A stretch of DNA of 64,000 bases from Candidatus Similichlamydia laticola (GTDB taxonomy: Bacteria > Chlamydiota > Chlamydiia > Chlamydiales > Parilichlamydiaceae): the NCBI RefSeq assembly GCF_003339615.1, contig NZ_QQBG01000008.1, positions 1 through 64,000 of the forward strand, read 5' to 3'. This document shows positions 53,714 to 61,537 of the stretch, piece after piece. The notes under the pieces were generated by a model. It searched no databases and was not told the DNA's origin. It saw only the letters and a program-made list of their open reading frames with translations. How positions within the stretch are numbered: position 1 is the first letter of the stretch; each line of letters opens with the position of its first letter. The position numbers were made by a program, and so were the translations under genes.

Positions 53714-54127
53714 TTAACCGGTGTTATCAGAACTGGATGAATTTCTGTTCTCTTCGCCTGTTTCTGCTTCTGTCTTCCTCGAAGACTTAGCTTGGCTACT
53801 GATTCCTGAACCACTCCCAAACGATCCAAAAAAGAGATGATAAACGACGCAAAAGAGGAAGACCAATATGACCAACCCGGAAAAAAGAAGTGCTGTTTTC
53901 AGAAGAAAAACAATCAGATAATACACCTTTTTTACTACCAAGCAACATGCCTTTCCTAGTAAAGAGGGGCATTGTATTGTCTCTCCTGCTACTCGAAGCG
54001 GTGTAGAGATTCTAGGAGGTGGCATGCGTTTCAAAATAGTTATTCTAGAAGAAATGATTCCAGCTGCTCTCCGAAAAGTTAAGAAACCTTTTAACAACGC
54101 ATTAGGTACACGAGAAGCAGACATCAT
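53714..54127 (-). CDS. Single-TM protein with basic N-terminus and Ser-rich tail, cluster paralogue
   Basis: 137 residues. N-terminal 62 residues rich in Arg/Ser/Ile/Pro with one acidic residue; membrane segment about 69-100; Gly/Ser then Lys/Glu/Asn/Ser-rich disordered tail. Start ATG 54127 or the adjacent ATG 54124, preceded by the TTTGATTTG leader shared with paralogues. Confidence 0.55.
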   Translation of the reverse strand: MMSASRVPNALLKGFLTFRRAAGIISSRITILKRMPPPRISTPLRVAGETIQCPSLLGKACCLVVKKVYYLIVFLLKTALLFSGLVILVFLFCVVYHLFFGSFGSGSGISSQAKSSRKTEAETGEENRNSSSSDNTG

Positions 54128-54535
54128 TTATCCCTCACCAAATCAAAGTTGAAAGCAGGCTTTTTCAATCGGTTGTTTTATTAGAGTGAGCTTGCATATT
54201 CCGGTAGGCATTGTGGCTCCTTTGAAAAAAAAACTCAATTGATGAAGAGAACAAAGGCACGCAGGCCCATTTTGGAAGCTCTTTATGGATTATAGGCAGA
54301 GAGATAGCTGAACATAGATTAGACAAAGAGCCCCTTTTAGGGGCATGAAGGTCATATATGCATATGCAAGTATTTTCCTTATAGTTTTTTTCTGCTGTTT
54401 CTTTTTCCAGCCTTTTCTCTATCTCTTGTGTGATTCTCCCCCTTAGCCTCGAATCGTTAGGTCAATAGGTTACTTTAAATGAGCATATTAAACCTTTGTA
54501 GCCATGTGTTGGTCTATTCATTCAAGAGTCTTTTT
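54128..54535. other. 408-bp intergenic gap inside the cluster
   Basis: No frame with gene-like features. The part next to 54128 holds the leader of the 53.7-kb gene. A small hairpin (GCCCC TTTTA GGGGC near 54331) is present without a T-tract. The remainder is T-rich on the plus strand. Confidence 0.4.
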
Positions 54536-55093
54536 TTATTTTTTTTTCTTCTTTTTGAAGAGTGAGAATCCGCTTGTCCTGCTTTTTGCAGAGCTTGTTG
54601 ATGAACCAATACTTCCTGACCTTTGCTCTTTGTGCTGTACTGCTCTTTGTTCTTGACCATCCTGCAAATGGGCAATTAATGGGGGCTGTAGTTGTAAGCT
54701 TACTGGTCCCTGTGGTTGTGGTCCCTGTGGTTGTGGTCCCTGTGGTTGTGGTGGCTGTAGTACTGGTCCCTCAGGAGCAGGTGCTCGCGTAACTAGGCGA
54801 GCCTGAGGTGGTTTGAGTTTATCATCTTTTTTAAACAGGAATTTAGAAAGCAAATAAAACAGAACGGCTACGACGACGTAAAACAGGAGAAGTTTTCCAA
54901 GAAGGAAAGGAAGACCAATGAGGCTCAATTGAGTCATGACGCGGCTCATTCGTGTCTGAGGCCTTTGATAAAAAGTGGAAAATCGTGAAAGGATCATTCT
55001 CTTTAGATGGGATAATGACCTATGAGAATAGGCCCTGTAGAACAGCCTAGAGCCGAAACTTGGTAAACTTCTAGATAGAAACGTTATGGACAT
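54536..55093 (-). CDS. Single-TM protein with Pro/Gln repeat and poly-Lys end
   Basis: 185 residues. The first 60 residues contain many Arg/Ser/Leu and no Asp or Glu; hydrophobic segment about 57-87; then a Pro-rich tail with three exact QPQGP-type units, a Gln-rich stretch and a C-terminus of six Lys. Unlike its neighbours the tail is not helical. Pro-rich tails often bind SH3 or WW domains in host cells; that is only a suggestion here. Confidence 0.55.
   Translation of the reverse strand: MSITFLSRSLPSFGSRLFYRAYSHRSLSHLKRMILSRFSTFYQRPQTRMSRVMTQLSLIGLPFLLGKLLLFYVVVAVLFYLLSKFLFKKDDKLKPPQARLVTRAPAPEGPVLQPPQPQGPQPQGPQPQGPVSLQLQPPLIAHLQDGQEQRAVQHKEQRSGSIGSSTSSAKSRTSGFSLFKKKKKK
54705..54749. repeat. 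Three exact copies of a 15-bp tandem repeat
   Basis: Unit GGTCCCTGTGGTTGT repeated three times without change, in frame, encoding the Pro-Gln-Gly repeats on the minus strand. Exact identity suggests slippage-prone, recently expanded DNA. Confidence 0.85.
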
Positions 55094-55418
55094 CGTTGTT
55101 CTCCAATCAAGTCATAGGTGAGAACAAGCTCATTGCTCTTTAATGCAGAGATCTTTTCGATAGGAAGTAGAATCTAAACTAAGAAAAGTCTTTTTGTAGT
55201 CTACTTCCTGTTCCTCACCCGCTTGGATTCTATCTTTTTTTACTCTGAATTGTCTCGACCTTTTTCAACTTGAAAAGGGTCCTCAGGGAAAGAAGTCGCA
55301 AAATATCTAGTGGGTATATTCTAATTAAGTTTGGTTTTTGAAATGAGTCAAGCTACTACAAGTTCAAGAAATATGTTTCTTGAGTACCAGGAGAGGCCTG
55401 TTGCCCAGGCTCTAGTGT
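55094..55418. other. 325-bp intergenic gap inside the cluster
   Basis: No gene seen. It holds a perfect 10-bp inverted repeat (AGGAAGTAGA at 55162-55171 and TCTACTTCCT at 55200-55209, 28-nt loop) and the leader of the 54.5-kb gene. Confidence 0.45.
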
Positions 55419-55955
55419 TCACTTTTCTTCAGAGAGAGCTTCAATGGCTTCTTTTTTTAGTTCAGGATCTTTCTTTAATTCTTCGAGAGCTTTTCTTTGG
55501 AGGGCGGCGTCATTCTCGAGTGCTGTGAGAACAGCTGTTCTTAAAACACGATCCTGCCTTAACGCCTCGAAGGCCTCTTTCCTCAGTTCTGGTTCTCTTT
55601 TTAGCTCTTTCAGAGCCTCCTTCCTCAGCTCAGGTTCCTCCTTCAATTTCTTAAGAACATCTCTCTTGAGCTTTTTGAGAAACATGCAAAAGAGCAAGCA
55701 GCTAATAAGAATGAAAAGCCCCACACTAATGACTACCAGCACTGTTTTAGAGAAGCCAAATAGGGTAAGCACTCCTACTGTCCTGTTTATACGAGGGTGC
55801 TTTAAAGCCGCAGAGCGGAGATAATGTGCAAGTCTAAAAGAGAAAGCCTGTTTTAGAGACGTCGGGAGACTAAGCCTGGAAAAGGATGCTAGAGTCTGGC
55901 CTCTCAAGTGGAAAACATTTTTTACTGGATAAAGTACGGTCAAGAAACTGGGCAT
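55419..55955 (-). CDS. Single-TM protein with five 14-residue repeats
   Basis: 178 residues. Residues 1-98 contain no Asp or Glu and many Arg/Lys/Ser; hydrophobic stretch about 60-93. From residue 104 to 173 there are five units of 14 residues on the pattern LKxEPELRKEALKE. Each unit is a helix with a Pro or Asp turn, so the tail should form an elongated helical rod or solenoid. Paralogue of the following 319-residue gene. Confidence 0.65.
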   Translation of the reverse strand: MPSFLTVLYPVKNVFHLRGQTLASFSRLSLPTSLKQAFSFRLAHYLRSAALKHPRINRTVGVLTLFGFSKTVLVVISVGLFILISCLLFCMFLKKLKRDVLKKLKEEPELRKEALKELKREPELRKEAFEALRQDRVLRTAVLTALENDAALQRKALEELKKDPELKKEAIEALSEEK

Positions 55956-56162
55956 TAACTATCTCAAATCAAAGAGACCGGGTGCTCTAAAGCTCGAGCC
56001 AAAATAACAGTGATTTTTTTCTAACAGAAACTCTGCCTGGGTCAACAAAAAGAGAAAAACGAATTAGAAGAGGGGAAAGCAACCGGAGCGGTCCTACAAG
56101 AGAAGCTCTTCCGGGCCAGAAAAAACTTCTCTCTGTCGACTTTTATTGGTGTGAATCTCCCC

Positions 56163-57122
56163 CTAGACACCTGGGCCTGAAGTTCCGCTACCACTGCTAC
56201 CACTTGTATCTTTGTCTTTGTCTTCTTCCTTCAGCTCCTTGAGTGCTTGTGTTTTCAGGTCTTTGTCTTCTTTTAAGGCTTTGAGAGCTTGTGTTCTCAT
56301 TCCTGAATCGCTCTTCAATTCCTTAAGGGCTTGCTCTTTCAGGCTCTTATCTTCCTTCAGGGCTTTGAGTGTTTGCTCTTTTAGACCCTTGTCCTCTTGC
56401 AGAGCTTTGAGAGCTTGTGCCCTCACTCCTGGCTCACTCTTCAATTCCTTAAGGGCTTGTTCTTTCAGGCCCTTGTCTTCCTTCAGCTCTTTGAGAGCTT
56501 GTGCATTTAGCCCTGGCTCACTCTTCAACTCTCTAAGAGCATGCTCTTTAAGACCTTTGCCTTCTTTCAAGGCCTTGAGAGTCTGCGCTCTTAATCCTGG
56601 ATCACTCTTTAGTTCTTTAAGAGCTTGTTCTTGGAGGTCCCTGTCTTCCCTCAACTCCTTGAGAGCTTGATCTCTCAGGCTTTGATCTGCCCTCAAGTCT
56701 CCAAGGACCCTCTTCCGGAAAGCCTCGTCTTCTCGCATTTCGTCAAGAACATCCTCTTTCAGTTCTTCTTTCAGCTCCTCTTTAGCTTTTTTCCTTAGTG
56801 CTTCTTTTTCCTCCTCTGTCAGCTTACTCTTAGGTTTTCCGAAAAGTATGCGGAATAGAAAACAGAGGGCAAGGAGGAAAAGGCCTACCGCGGCAACTAC
56901 AAGAGTAGCTTTGAAGAGAAGGATAAGAACGCTAAACAGAACTACATTTTTTTCACATGGGGCTGGACGCCTAGAGGCAACAGCCCTGAGACAATTTGCA
57001 ATTCTGGAAGAGGCAAGACCACGCAAAGACGGCGGCAAAGTAAGTCTGGAGGCTGCCAGAGCACGACTTCTTAGAGAAGAAACACCTCTTAAGAGGTAAG
57101 ACACAGACGAAGAAACAGACAT
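56163..57122 (-). CDS. Single-TM protein with twelve 14-residue repeats
   Basis: 319 residues. The N-terminal 56 residues contain nine Arg, no Lys and no acidic residue, with many Ser, Leu and Ala; hydrophobic stretch about 58-93; charged linker 97-128; twelve 14-residue units at 129-296 with consensus LKEDKGLKEQALKE, alternating in part with LKSEPGLRAQALKE; Ser/Gly-rich end. The alternation suggests growth by duplicating a 28-residue pair. Function unknown; could be a surface-exposed spacer or binding array. Confidence 0.7.
   Translation of the reverse strand: MSVSSSVSYLLRGVSSLRSRALAASRLTLPPSLRGLASSRIANCLRAVASRRPAPCEKNVVLFSVLILLFKATLVVAAVGLFLLALCFLFRILFGKPKSKLTEEEKEALRKKAKEELKEELKEDVLDEMREDEAFRKRVLGDLRADQSLRDQALKELREDRDLQEQALKELKSDPGLRAQTLKALKEGKGLKEHALRELKSEPGLNAQALKELKEDKGLKEQALKELKSEPGVRAQALKALQEDKGLKEQTLKALKEDKSLKEQALKELKSDSGMRTQALKALKEDKDLKTQALKELKEEDKDKDTSGSSGSGTSGPGV
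56226..56738. repeat. 42-bp tandem repeat array coding the 14-residue units
   Basis: About twelve imperfect 42-bp units (recognisable by TTGAGAGCTTG-like segments recurring every 42 bp on the plus strand) code the repeats of the 319-residue protein on the minus strand. Units differ at several positions, so the array is not freshly expanded. Confidence 0.75.
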
Positions 57123-57530
57123 TGATTATCTCCAGTCAAATCAAAAAGGGCAACGGTCTCCCTCAGTCTCAGTTCACAAAGCGCCAGAATCGAAAGTTTC
57201 CAAAATTAAGTTAGAACGGTAAGGATAAGAGATCCAGACTGCCAGGGCTAAGCCGGCTAAGGAAGTCGCAACCCTACTTTCGTAGTGGCGATACCGCCAG
57301 GCCAAAGCCCAACTCCCAAAGGTTCAAAGCAAAAACCGCCTCTAGTCTACTTATAGACTGCATATTTGTGCAAATTGCGAATTTGAGAGGGAGCCAAATT
57401 TTTGTATACAGGGGAGATGGGACATGCTCGAGCTTTGTTATTGGGGAGCTGTCAAAGATTTATGTATTCAGGAGAGATAGAACGTGGCACCAGAAGGCAT
57501 TAGGCAATCATGCCTTCTGTGATTTTCACT
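57123..57530. other. 408-bp gap with possible structured RNA
   Basis: Holds the leader of the 56.1-kb gene, a GC-rich nested stem-loop (57245-57310), an imperfect direct repeat (about 57391-57425 and 57446-57485) and a perfect 10-bp hairpin (57491-57519). A 69-codon plus-strand frame covers the direct repeat but has no ribosome site or known motif. Confidence 0.4.
57491..57519 (-). terminator. Hairpin after the 57.5-kb gene, possible terminator
   Basis: CAGAAGGCAT and ATGCCTTCTG pair perfectly around a 9-nt loop, 11 bp beyond the stop of the minus-strand gene. There is no clear T-run, so termination is uncertain. Confidence 0.4.
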
Positions 57531-58082
57531 TTACTTCTTTCTTCTTTCGAATCCCGGATAGTCAACGATGTGTTTGACCCTCTTTTTCTTTTTTTTCTGG
57601 GTTTTGCGCTCATAAGCTTCTGCCTCGGCAAGATATCTCTCCGTCTCTTCAGAAAGCTCAGCTGAATCTTCTGTCTCCGTTTGAGAATCTAATAAATCAG
57701 GTGCATCCCATTCAATGGGATGTGGAGCATTTGGCTCATCTTCCTCTATAGGTGTTTCAGGAGGGTGAGGTTTAAGGGTTTCAAGAAAAGAGATGATCGC
57801 TTTGCAGAAAAAAAGATAAAAAAGGGCAAGGAGAAGGAGGATAAGTAAAATTCTCCACCGAAACAGGTAGAAAAAAGACATCACAGTCCGGTGAACTCGC
57901 CCTGTTTCAGTAGAGAGCTTAAGAACGACTTTTCGTTTCCAAATAGACAATCCAAGCCAGTTTGGTTTAAAGGGCACGACCTTCTTTCGTTTTAATTGGA
58001 AGGAAGAGATACGTGAGCGTGCTATATGAACCGACGCAGATCTGGAGAAGGAAAATAGGACTTGTTTAATACTTGTTATCAT
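57531..58082 (-). CDS. Single-TM protein with basic N-terminus and acidic tail, cluster paralogue
   Basis: 183 residues. The first 66 residues carry 14 Arg/Lys and one Glu; membrane segment about 72-97; then Pro-rich and strongly acidic tail (IEEDEPNAPHP, TETEDSAELSEETE) ending in a Lys-rich block (KTQKKKKKRVKH). The sharp charge asymmetry across the membrane segment is typical of the cluster. Confidence 0.55.
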   Translation of the reverse strand: MITSIKQVLFSFSRSASVHIARSRISSFQLKRKKVVPFKPNWLGLSIWKRKVVLKLSTETGRVHRTVMSFFYLFRWRILLILLLLALFYLFFCKAIISFLETLKPHPPETPIEEDEPNAPHPIEWDAPDLLDSQTETEDSAELSEETERYLAEAEAYERKTQKKKKKRVKHIVDYPGFERRKK

Positions 58083-58276
58083 TAGTTCCGATTGTGCTAA
58101 CTACAACCAAAGTCTTCCCCTCTTAACAAACAAAAACCGATTCGACAAGGTGCTTTTTAATTGGAAAGGAGTTTAGAAAAAAAGCGAACTCACGTTTTCT
58201 TTGTCTAGATAGGAAAAACTAAGGACAGTTTCGCAGGTCAAGTGATTTTTGACCAAAAGTTTGGGGTGGAACTGTA

Positions 58277-58669
58277 TTACTCGAGATGAGAATCGCCAAA
58301 AGGATTGAATTCAGAAGGATATTCTTCAGTTTCAAAAGGATTTAGTTCGGGAGGGTATTCAACCTTATCTGAGGAAGACTTAAAAATAGCCTTGAGAAGA
58401 GAGGGTATTATTTCGAAAAAAAGAAGAAAAAAAAGGGCGATAAAGAAAAGACCGAGAACGAACTTTCTGCAAAAAGCCCAAATAGGGAAAAGGAAATCCT
58501 GAAAGAAACCTGCCGTTCCAGATGTTCTTCGGGATGAGCCGTGGCTCCAAATCATAGAGTGCATAGGCTTTCTTGCTAGTCGAATAACGGTACGTAAATT
58601 CGCAGCAAAATTTGATCCAACCCTTGGGGAATAGGATAAAAGCCTTCTAATATTCATTGTGATAACCAT
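58277..58669 (-). CDS. Single-TM protein with EYPxEFNPF repeat, cluster paralogue
   Basis: 130 residues from ATG 58669 (ATG 58657 and 58702 also in frame). Basic N-terminus (RRLLSYSPRVG...RTVIRLARKP) free of acidic residues up to the membrane region; hydrophobic stretch about 66-100; the tail has two copies of EYPxE(L/F)NPF. NPF is an EH-domain ligand in eukaryotes, so a host trafficking contact is conceivable but unproven. Last gene of the cluster. Confidence 0.5.
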   Translation of the reverse strand: MVITMNIRRLLSYSPRVGSNFAANLRTVIRLARKPMHSMIWSHGSSRRTSGTAGFFQDFLFPIWAFCRKFVLGLFFIALFFLLFFEIIPSLLKAIFKSSSDKVEYPPELNPFETEEYPSEFNPFGDSHLE

Positions 58670-58819
58670 GTCCAGTTCGATAAGCATTTTCTCTATAAGC
58701 ATAGAGAGCTCGATTCAAATGTAGGTGTGAATCTATCTGAGATGAAGGGAGTTTAGCAAATAGAGAGAATTCTCGTCTTGTTCATCCTAGATAGCATGGA
58801 TCTATCTGTCATTTTGTCG

Positions 58820-59758
58820 CTAAAATTCTGCTCCTAGGCCATCTTTGTCTGGATGAAATTGGTCAAAAGCAGTTTGGATTTGCTCTAATGCAACGTGCGT
58901 ATAACGCTCTGTTGTTGAAATGTCGGCATGTCCTAGGAGCTCTTGAATCACTCGAATACTAGCTCCGTGAAGGAGGAGATGCGTAGCAAAGCTATGTCTA
59001 AGACGATGAGGAGATAAAGTTTTCGAACAGTGACAAAGAGAAAGTTGACGAATACGTTTCCAAGCTTGGTCTCTTGTCAAGCGATTTTGTCGTTGGTTAA
59101 GAAGGAAAGCATCTGTCTTTACAAAAAACTCTTTTCTTTTGTCCAAATATAAAGCAAGTTCAAGTTGAAAAGCGCTCTGGATGGGTACAAGGCGTTCTTT
59201 TTTTCCTTTCCCATGTACATGTAAGAACTCTGCGCGAATATCCCCTAAATTTAGATAACATGCTTCTGAAACGCGTAAGCCGTGCCCGTAAAGGAGGTGA
59301 ATTAGCATTCTATCCCTTAAAGAAAAGAGGGTGTCTTTTTCGCAAGCTTCTAGTAGAGAAAAAGCATCTTCGACACTTCCGAAGGTAGGCAATCTATCTC
59401 GAACAATTGGCACAGTGAGGCGCTCGGGCGGCGTCTTGCCTTCTCCCTTCCAAAGTTGTTCTACTTTCAAGAAGCGCCAGAAGGCCCGTAAAGAAGCTAC
59501 TTTTCTTTTCATAGATGAGGCTAGAAGTTTTTTCTGTATTTCTTTCAAAAAGAGATGAAAATCCTCTTGAGAAATGTTTTCTAGCGAAGAAGCTTGAGTC
59601 AGGGTAAAAAATTGCTTCGTATCCGAAATATAGGCTTTCTTAGTTTCGACAGAATAACCTAACTCTCTCAGAAGAAAGTGCCCAAAATCGAGAAGAAGAT
59701 TGTCAAGGTCTTGATTTTTCAAATGAGATTGAGAGCTCGAAGATCTTCTTTCAAGCAT
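58820..59758 (-). CDS. xerC: Tyrosine recombinase XerC/XerD
   Basis: Resolves chromosome dimers at dif. 312 residues: SAM-like core-binding domain 15-105, catalytic domain with Arg162, Lys185, His251, Arg254, His277 and nucleophile Tyr286, all in good context (GHGLRVSE, LSPHRLRHSFATHLL, LGHADISTTERYTHV). I cannot tell XerC from XerD by eye. Its 5' end overlaps the exonuclease gene by 40 bp. Confidence 0.93.
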   Translation of the reverse strand: MLERRSSSSQSHLKNQDLDNLLLDFGHFLLRELGYSVETKKAYISDTKQFFTLTQASSLENISQEDFHLFLKEIQKKLLASSMKRKVASLRAFWRFLKVEQLWKGEGKTPPERLTVPIVRDRLPTFGSVEDAFSLLEACEKDTLFSLRDRMLIHLLYGHGLRVSEACYLNLGDIRAEFLHVHGKGKKERLVPIQSAFQLELALYLDKRKEFFVKTDAFLLNQRQNRLTRDQAWKRIRQLSLCHCSKTLSPHRLRHSFATHLLLHGASIRVIQELLGHADISTTERYTHVALEQIQTAFDQFHPDKDGLGAEF

Positions 59759-60429
59759 TGGTTCTCAGATTTCTCTAAAGCTCCGCTTCCATGTAACCAT
59801 TTGAGGTAGGAAGAAGGAACCTCCGTTAAAGGCTTGCCTTGATGCCTCCCAAAAGGCATGATCCCTCTATTCGTTTTGGAAGGTCCAACTTCAGTTAATT
59901 TCCGAAGAACAACATCGATAGAAAGATCTCCGATCAAATCAGAAAAAATTTCAGAAAGTATGATCACGTCATCGAGGGCACGATGTGCGCGGTTTTCGGG
60001 AATACCAAATGTTTCTCTCAGAAACTGTAAAGAATGACGGGGGAGGTCTGGTCTATAGGCTCTAGCCCATTGTATGCTGTCAACGGTTGGCCACTTGGGC
60101 CATGATAGACCAGAACGTATCAGTTCATTCTCAATAAAGGGAAAGTCGAACTGTTTCCCGTTGTGTGCAATAAGGACAGGGGAACCTAGTTCTTCGCAGA
60201 AAAGAAGGAAATTAGCACCGACTGAACGGAAAGAGGGTGCCTCAGCTACCATGTGATCGTAAATGCCATGAATGGCCGAAGATTCAGGTGGGATAGCTTG
60301 CCCAGGGTGGACAAATGAAGTAAACTCCCGCTTCGTGTTTGGACAAAGAGCGGCGATTTCAACGATTCGGTCTTCAGTGATGTTTAGGCCGGTCGTTTCG
60401 ATATCAATAAAAACAGCGTTCAAGCCCAT
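59719..60429 (-). CDS. dnaQ: DnaQ-like 3'-5' exonuclease with DUF3820-type C-terminus
   Basis: 236 residues. DEDDh exonuclease with Asp9 and Glu11 (FIDIETTG), Asp95 in GKQFDFPF, and His149/Asp154 in HRALDDV. After residue 190 comes a small domain, IMPFGRHQGKPLTEVPSSYLKWL, matching the DUF3820 motif often fused to such nucleases. It may be a proofreading epsilon-like subunit or an independent repair nuclease. Confidence 0.9.
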   Translation of the reverse strand: MGLNAVFIDIETTGLNITEDRIVEIAALCPNTKREFTSFVHPGQAIPPESSAIHGIYDHMVAEAPSFRSVGANFLLFCEELGSPVLIAHNGKQFDFPFIENELIRSGLSWPKWPTVDSIQWARAYRPDLPRHSLQFLRETFGIPENRAHRALDDVIILSEIFSDLIGDLSIDVVLRKLTEVGPSKTNRGIMPFGRHQGKPLTEVPSSYLKWLHGSGALEKSENQCLKEDLRALNLI

Positions 60430-60487
60430 AATCCTTCTCTGGTTGGGAGTTCAACCCGAATACAGACCTTTTACAGTAGGAGGCATT

Positions 60488-61096
60488 TTGTCCACACTGG
60501 TTCTTGATTTTTCCTCGAAGAATTTTGTGTGCGCTGTTTGTTATGAGGGCAAAGTGATCAGTGGTGGTCTTTTCCCGCAGAGTCTTATATCGGGAGACCA
60601 AATCCCTAATCAAATGTTTCGCGTGGTCGGAAAAGTGTCTCTATCGCGCATTGTCCTCGGAAATGGCCCTGGGTCTTACACTGGAGTACGCCTTGCTTGT
60701 TCTGTTGCTCAAGCATTCGGCTACTGCAAGCAGTTACCTATTTTTCCAGTTTGTAGTCTCAAAGGACTGCTTCCTCAGGAACAAACTGCTGAAGAATATC
60801 TTCTCATTGCTATGGCTGGACGGTCGCGGTATCATGGAATTTGCTTCGATGCACGCCTGCGTCGATGGGGTCAACCAGTTGTCTGCTCTTGGGAAGAAGT
60901 AGAACGCATTCTTCGAGAGCGGCAGCTTGTGGTTTGCTCTTCTTTCTCGGGAACTTTTCCACCGTCCACCACCTGGCAAAGGGTCGAGCTTAATCCGTTG
61001 ATGTTTGTTCGAGAAGCATGTTCCATTGGCTTCTACCCTAGGGATCTCTATAATGGGCTCGAGCTGCTCTATAACCCCGATTCACTCGCTTTTTAA
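60488..61096 (+). CDS. tsaB: tRNA t6A37 biosynthesis protein TsaB
   Basis: 202 residues from TTG 60488, chosen because AGGAGG ends 4 nt upstream; the longer frame from 60272 runs antisense through dnaQ. N-terminal STLVLDFSSKNFVCAVCYEGKVIS and the nucleotide-pocket GNGPGSYTGVRLACSVAQAFG near 58 mark the actin-like TsaB/YeaZ family, partner of TsaD in threonylcarbamoyl transfer. Its C-terminal half is poorly conserved, as usual. Confidence 0.88.
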   Translation: MSTLVLDFSSKNFVCAVCYEGKVISGGLFPQSLISGDQIPNQMFRVVGKVSLSRIVLGNGPGSYTGVRLACSVAQAFGYCKQLPIFPVCSLKGLLPQEQTAEEYLLIAMAGRSRYHGICFDARLRRWGQPVVCSWEEVERILRERQLVVCSSFSGTFPPSTTWQRVELNPLMFVREACSIGFYPRDLYNGLELLYNPDSLAF

Positions 61097-61316
61097 ATTT
61101 CCACTGGGCATGTGCATCGTATGGTTGAAACTTTATTTTTGACCTCTTTAAGATCGGTTTGGAGTCGGGCAAGGTTAATGGTTGATGAGGACGTTTTAGG
61201 ACATGGCGGCTTATGCCCTGTGAGGGACATGGCCTTGCTGGGTGGCTGTTTTCTGAACAGTGTATCGTGTCTTATCTCGGGTTTTTCGTGTTTTTAAGAA
61301 GGAGATTCGGTTCGGA

Positions 61317-61490
61317 ATGTCATATGTGAAGTTGCGCCCAGGGGACTCCCTGGACAAGGCCTTGAGAGCTTTGAAGAAGAAGTTGGATAAAGAGGGTGTC
61401 ATGAAATGTGCTCGGGCGCGTCGTTTTTACGACAAACCTTCTGTAAAAAGGCGAGCAAAGGCTAAAGCGGCTCTCAAGTACAAAAGATAG
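61317..61490 (+). CDS. rpsU: 30S ribosomal protein S21
   Basis: 57 residues from ATG 61317 with AAGGAG upstream. [26 protein letters not shown] followed by a Lys/Arg-rich tail ([18 protein letters not shown]) is typical S21. rpsU-dnaJ is the chlamydial order. The 220 bp before it hold only a 61-codon frame with no features. Confidence 0.95.
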   Translation: MSYVKLRPGDSLDKALRALKKKLDKEGVMKCARARRFYDKPSVKRRAKAKAALKYKR

Positions 61491-61537
61491 GACCGATTTG
61501 AGGTCTTTTCCGATAACACGTTCTACCCCTGTGATCT

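Noticed and set aside
54705-54749. CRISPR-like repeat
   Set aside because: Contiguous 15-bp units without spacers, in frame in a coding region.
57236-57320. SRP (4.5S) RNA candidate because of an AAGGAAG segment
   Set aside because: The conserved GGAAGGAAGCAGCC apex and the opposing strand of the SRP hairpin are absent.
57368-57577. 69-codon plus-strand frame with an internal imperfect repeat
   Set aside because: No ribosome site, overlaps the 3' end of a convergent gene, no family resemblance; the direct repeat is noted but not called a gene.
48228-58702. The accessory cluster as a prophage or genomic island with integrase (xerC nearby)
   Set aside because: The recombinase is a normal XerC/D next to dnaQ; no phage genes, attachment repeats, tRNA target or transposase were seen.
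61112-61297. 61-codon frame between tsaB and rpsU
   Set aside because: No motif and no clear ribosome site; it probably belongs to the rpsU leader.
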